NCBI RefSeq assembly: GCF_027531545.1
Contig: NZ_JAPZSC010000007.1
Span: 1 to 64,000, forward strand
Source of the DNA: Silanimonas sp.
GTDB taxonomy: Bacteria > Pseudomonadota > Gammaproteobacteria > Xanthomonadales > Xanthomonadaceae
Length of the DNA: 64,000 nt
Direction: 5' to 3'
The translations under genes and the position numbers were made by a program. The notes beneath the pieces were generated by a model that searched no databases, had not been told where the DNA came from, and saw nothing but the letters and a program-made list of their open reading frames with translations. Shown piece by piece: positions 60,898 through 64,000 of this stretch (its first letter is position 1; every line of letters begins with the position of its first letter).

Positions 60898-61730
60898 GCC
60901 TTGCCCTCGAGGCCCGCGGCCTCGGCGTCGCGGGCGAGGCCGTCGATGCGGTGCACCTCGCGGTAGCCGTCGCGCGGCAGGTCGGTGTCGATGAGGCCGA
61001 GGTCGAAAGCGAGGTCGTCGCTGTAGCCGGGCAGACGCGTCCGCCAGCTCATCGGGATCGTGCCGGGCGCCAGCGCATCGACGGCATCGACGATGGTCGT
61101 GGTGCAGTTCGCCGACAGCGTGTTGTAGAACGCCGGTCGCTCGGCGAGCGCATTGGCTTTCTCCAGCAGCGCCAGCAGCAACGCCCGCGCCTGCGCCGGC
61201 GTGGCCCGCAGGCGGTACAGGTGGACCGGGTCGCGTCGATGCGCCGCCCGCAAGCCGATCAGGTCGCGCTCGTCGCCCAGCACGAGCATCAGTTCGTACT
61301 GCCGGAACAGCCCGGCCAGCGGGGAATAGGTTTCGCCCACTTCCTTGCGTACTTCGGCGGAGATCGCGAGATGGCGGCCGTCGCGGAAGCCGAAGCTCAC
61401 GAAGGTGTGCGCCGGGCCGCGCCAATCCGCGAAGGGCTCGACGATGAACCAGGCGCTGTCCACCTCGTCGAGGCGGTACTCGCGGCTCTCCCAGCGAAGG
61501 TCGAAATCGGACGTGCTGCGGTAGCGGGCGTTGCGGACGTTCACCAGCCGCAGGCCATCGCCCGCCATCGTGGCGACCGGCATGCGGGCCTGCTCGGGCA
61601 CCCAGTCGCGGTCACCCGAGGGCCGCACGAGGAGCACCAAGGCGCCCCATCCCATCGCGACGACGGCCATGATCAGGAGACCGACGCGCAGCGCGGGGAA
61701 GCTCGTTGGAATGGGCATGGCGCGCGTCAT
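60837..61730 (-). CDS. DUF4105 membrane-associated protein
   Basis: A 297-aa protein with an N-terminal helix (ALRVGLLIMAVVAMGWGALVLLV) and a large domain with HTFVSFGFRDGRHLAIS and NTLSANCTTTI, the cysteine-peptidase-like DUF4105/Lnb signature (His and Cys). The catalytic Cys is in SANCTT. Starts at 61730 or 61718. Confidence 0.85.
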   Translation of the reverse strand: MTRAMPIPTSFPALRVGLLIMAVVAMGWGALVLLVRPSGDRDWVPEQARMPVATMAGDGLRLVNVRNARYRSTSDFDLRWESREYRLDEVDSAWFIVEPFADWRGPAHTFVSFGFRDGRHLAISAEVRKEVGETYSPLAGLFRQYELMLVLGDERDLIGLRAAHRRDPVHLYRLRATPAQARALLLALLEKANALAERPAFYNTLSANCTTTIVDAVDALAPGTIPMSWRTRLPGYSDDLAFDLGLIDTDLPRDGYREVHRIDGLARDAEAAGLEGKAYSAAIRSRWAGSTTSSASR

Positions 61731-61742
61731 CGGCGGCAAGGG

Positions 61743-61748
61743 TACAGT
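61743..61748 (+). promoter_or_regulatory. Probable -10 box of the amidohydrolase gene
   Basis: TACAGT lies 27 bases before the ATG at 61776, with GGAGG ahead of the start codon. No clear -35. Confidence 0.4.
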
Positions 61749-61775
61749 GCGGCCTCCACGGGAGGACACCACGCC

Positions 61776-63833
61776 ATGCGATCGACCCTGCTGTTCGCCG
61801 CGCTCGCCGCAGCACTCGGCACCGCCGAAGCCGCCGAGACCCAGCGCTACGTCGTGCTGACGCCGGAGGCCACCATCGGCCACCTGCACGCCACGGTGGA
61901 CGGCGACACGGTCAGCGTCGACTACGACGTCAAGGACAACGGCCGCGGCCCGACGATGAAGGAAACGCTGCGCCTCTCCGAGGCCGGGCTTCCGGTCGAA
62001 TGGTCGATCACCGGCGCGACGACGTTTGGCAGCAAGGTCGATGAGCGCTTCGCCGTCGCCGACGGCAAGGCCACGTGGAAGGACGCCGTGGGCACCGGCG
62101 AGGCGGCCAACGCCACCGGCGCGCTGTACATCGGGCAGAGCGGCACGCCCTGGGCCCTGGGCGTCTATGCCCGCGCGCTGATGGCCGATGCCGACGGCCG
62201 CATCGCCACCCTCCCCGGCGGCGAACTGCGCTTGGAGAAGGGCGACACGCTGGAAGTGGGCAGCGGCGATGACAAGCAGACCGTCCAGCGCGTCACGCTC
62301 TCGGGCCTCGACCTCGATCCGACGAACCTGCTGGTCGAAGCCGACGGCGACCTGTTCGCCGTGCTGTCCGGCGGCCGCAACCTCGTGCTCCGCGAAGGCT
62401 ACGAGGCCGATGCCGAACGCCTGCGCCAGCTGGCCATCGAACTCGGTGAACAGCGCTTCATCGCGATGCAGGCCGAGGTGGCCCATCGCTACGAGCACCC
62501 CGTGCGCATCCGCAACGTGCGCGTGTTCGATCCGAAGACCGGCACGCGCTCCGAGCCGGTCAGCGTGGTCGTCTACCGCAACCGCATCAGCGGCATCCAG
62601 CCGCTCGACGCCACCGGCACCGGCCCGGAAGTCGTCGTCGAGGGCGAAGGCGGCACGCTGGTGCCCGGCATGTACGAGATGCACGGCCACATCGGCCAGA
62701 ACCGCACCGTGCTCAACCTCGCCGCCGGCATCACCTCGGTGCGCGACATGGGCAACGATAACGACGTCCTCGATCGCCTGATCCAGAGCATCGAGTCCGG
62801 CAAGCTCGCCGGCCCGCGCATCACCCGCGCCGGGTTCATCGAGGGCCGCAGCCCGTTCAATTCCAACAACGGCTACCTCGTCAGCAGCCAGGCGCAGGCG
62901 CTCGAGGCGGTGCGCTGGTACGCGGCGCGCGGCTTCCCGCAGATCAAGCTCTACAACAGCATGAACCCGGCTTGGTCGGCCGCCGCCGCGGCCGAAGCGC
63001 ATCGCCTCGGCCTGCGCGTTTCCGGCCACATCCCGGCCTTCACCAATGCCGACGCGATGATCGAGGCCGGATACGATGAGCTCACCCACATCAACCAGGT
63101 GATGCTGGGCTGGGTGCTGACGCCGGAAGAAGACACCCGCACCCTCCTCCGCCTGACCGCGCTGAAGCGCCTCGACCAGCTGGACCTCGCTTCGCCGCGC
63201 GTTCGCAAGACCATGGACGCGATCGTCGAGAATAAGGTTGCCGTCGAGCCCACGCTCGCCATCCACGAGAACCTGCTGCTCAACCAGGACGGCCAGGTGC
63301 CCAGCGGCCAGGCCGAATGGATCGCGAACCTGCCGATCGGCGCCCAGCGCAACGCCAAGCGCGCGTGGAGCGACATGAGCGCGCCCGGCGACCGCGAGGC
63401 CTACGCCGGCGCCTACCGCAAGATCATCGAAGGTGTGCGCGAGATGCACGAGCGCGGCGTGTTCCTGATCCCCGGCACCGACCTCGGCGGCGGCCTCGCC
63501 TTCCATCGCGAGCTGCAGCTGTTCCAGGCCGTCGGCTTCACGCCGGCGCAAGCCCTGCGCCGCGCGACGATCGACATGGCCGAATACCTCGGCGAGGACC
63601 AGCAGCTCGGAAGCATCGAGCGCGGCAAGCTGGCCGACTTCTTCCTCGTTCCCGGTGACCCGACGGAATCCTTGAGCGAGCTGAAGAACGCCCGCATGGT
63701 GATGAAGGACGGCGTCGTCTACTTCCCGAGCGAACTCTACCCGCGCTTCGGCATCCAGCCGTTCTCGACGGCGCCCGCGGTGCAGGTGCCGCAGGCGGTG
63801 GAGACGCCGATCGGCGCCACGCCCTCAAGGTGA
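61776..63833 (+). CDS. Secreted metal-dependent amidohydrolase
   Basis: A 685-aa protein with a signal peptide (LLFAALAAALGTAEA-A), an N-terminal beta domain of about 200 residues, and an amidohydrolase barrel. Metal ligands are present: MHGHI (HxH, near 301), IKLYN (carboxylated Lys, near 389), SGHIP, LTHINQV and the late PGTDLGGG aspartate. The last part has the composite-domain ending GKLADFFLVPGDP. It probably hydrolyses an amide or peptide-like substrate in the periplasm; the substrate is unknown. Confidence 0.92.
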   Translation: MRSTLLFAALAAALGTAEAAETQRYVVLTPEATIGHLHATVDGDTVSVDYDVKDNGRGPTMKETLRLSEAGLPVEWSITGATTFGSKVDERFAVADGKATWKDAVGTGEAANATGALYIGQSGTPWALGVYARALMADADGRIATLPGGELRLEKGDTLEVGSGDDKQTVQRVTLSGLDLDPTNLLVEADGDLFAVLSGGRNLVLREGYEADAERLRQLAIELGEQRFIAMQAEVAHRYEHPVRIRNVRVFDPKTGTRSEPVSVVVYRNRISGIQPLDATGTGPEVVVEGEGGTLVPGMYEMHGHIGQNRTVLNLAAGITSVRDMGNDNDVLDRLIQSIESGKLAGPRITRAGFIEGRSPFNSNNGYLVSSQAQALEAVRWYAARGFPQIKLYNSMNPAWSAAAAAEAHRLGLRVSGHIPAFTNADAMIEAGYDELTHINQVMLGWVLTPEEDTRTLLRLTALKRLDQLDLASPRVRKTMDAIVENKVAVEPTLAIHENLLLNQDGQVPSGQAEWIANLPIGAQRNAKRAWSDMSAPGDREAYAGAYRKIIEGVREMHERGVFLIPGTDLGGGLAFHRELQLFQAVGFTPAQALRRATIDMAEYLGEDQQLGSIERGKLADFFLVPGDPTESLSELKNARMVMKDGVVYFPSELYPRFGIQPFSTAPAVQVPQAVETPIGATPSR

Positions 63834-63903
63834 AGTTGCCGCCATCGCGCATCCCGGGTGGACTCCGACGACCTTCAGACGAAGCGGTACGCACGATGAA
63901 GCC

Positions 63904-64000
63904 CTAGCGTGAGGGTGTGTACGACTTGTAGGCGATCTTCCATAGGCCGTCGATGCGCAACAGCAGGAGCTGCTCATCAAGCGCTTGTGCGGGGCTGAAC
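63904..64000 (-). CDS. 3' end of an NTF2-like protein gene (partial)
   Basis: The minus strand entering from the right edge reads FSPAQALDEQLLLLRIDG and then LWKIAYKSYTPSR before a TAG at 63906-63904. The ending xxRIDGLWKIA is typical of nuclear transport factor 2/SnoaL-like domains. It is not in the ORF track because it has no start in the window. 70 bases separate it from the amidohydrolase stop. Confidence 0.5.
   Translation of the reverse strand, partial: FSPAQALDEQLLLLRIDGLWKIAYKSYTPSR

Noticed and set aside
60837-63551. 904-aa minus-strand ORF
   Set aside because: Only its last 297 codons are the real DUF4105 gene; the upstream two-thirds are antisense to the amidohydrolase.

Overview
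The window is GC-rich bacterial chromosome. Its gene content and order point to a gammaproteobacterium of the Lysobacterales (Xanthomonadaceae-like). The pointers are an sdhC-sdhD-sdhA-sdhB operon with accessory genes, followed on the same strand by sdhE, lolD, comEC, exbB/exbD, msbA, lpxK, kdsB, uvrC and pgsA, plus a DUF6116-type protein and a fused alpha/beta 2-oxoacid dehydrogenase E1. The genus cannot be fixed from the sequence alone.

Positions 1 to about 10.26 kb look like an acquired island. They open with the left end of an IS21-family element: the first 17 codons of istA run off the window on the minus strand, and the terminal ...ACA lies at 140. This element cuts off the 5' end of a small winged-helix-like gene. 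Two unrecognised small genes follow, then a minus-strand operon of three genes joined by GTGA overlaps: a beta-class DNA methyltransferase (Mod-like), an AlbA_2/Schlafen-type ATP-binding protein, and a Res-like helicase-nuclease. Together they form a type III-like restriction-modification system with an embedded ATPase. A 10-bp tandem repeat array stands in front of mod, and a 21-bp in-frame repeat lies inside the ATPase gene. The right edge carries TGGGGGCAT repeats and an orphan terminator, as at an integration site, but no integrase is in view.

From 10.3 to 32.6 kb nearly everything is on the minus strand. In transcription order (high to low coordinates) it holds: an SDHAF4-like gene and sdhCDA, an Mpo1-like gene, sdhB, a MAPEG gene, sdhE and ygfX (respiration and succinate dehydrogenase maturation); a LolC/E permease and lolD (lipoprotein export); comEC; exbB and exbD; msbA, lpxK and kdsB (lipid A/Kdo); an NHL-repeat protein; uvrC and pgsA; three tRNAs (Gly, Cys, Leu) behind a near-consensus promoter; and a translationally coupled pair of cyclic-di-GMP enzymes (HD-GYP, then PAS-GGDEF-EAL).

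From 32.6 to 64 kb is a mixed-strand housekeeping region. It includes ygfZ, a solitary PhnD-like binding protein, a class III cyclase with an FHA domain, the fused E1 dehydrogenase, an MFS permease, a GST, a glutaryl-CoA dehydrogenase-like enzyme, two glycine-zipper envelope proteins, tatD, tcdA, a cytochrome c'-like protein, a DUF5916 outer-membrane protein, a second HD-GYP-like protein with a damaged HD site, and tesA divergent from ybbA/ybbP. It continues with a sodium:solute symporter, a lipocalin, a SemiSWEET, a DUF4105 protein and a large secreted amidohydrolase, and ends in a partial NTF2-like gene. Coordinates of starts were refined from the ORF track where overlaps, RBSs or family N-termini indicated a shorter protein. 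All domain calls are by eye from translated sequence; no database search was run.
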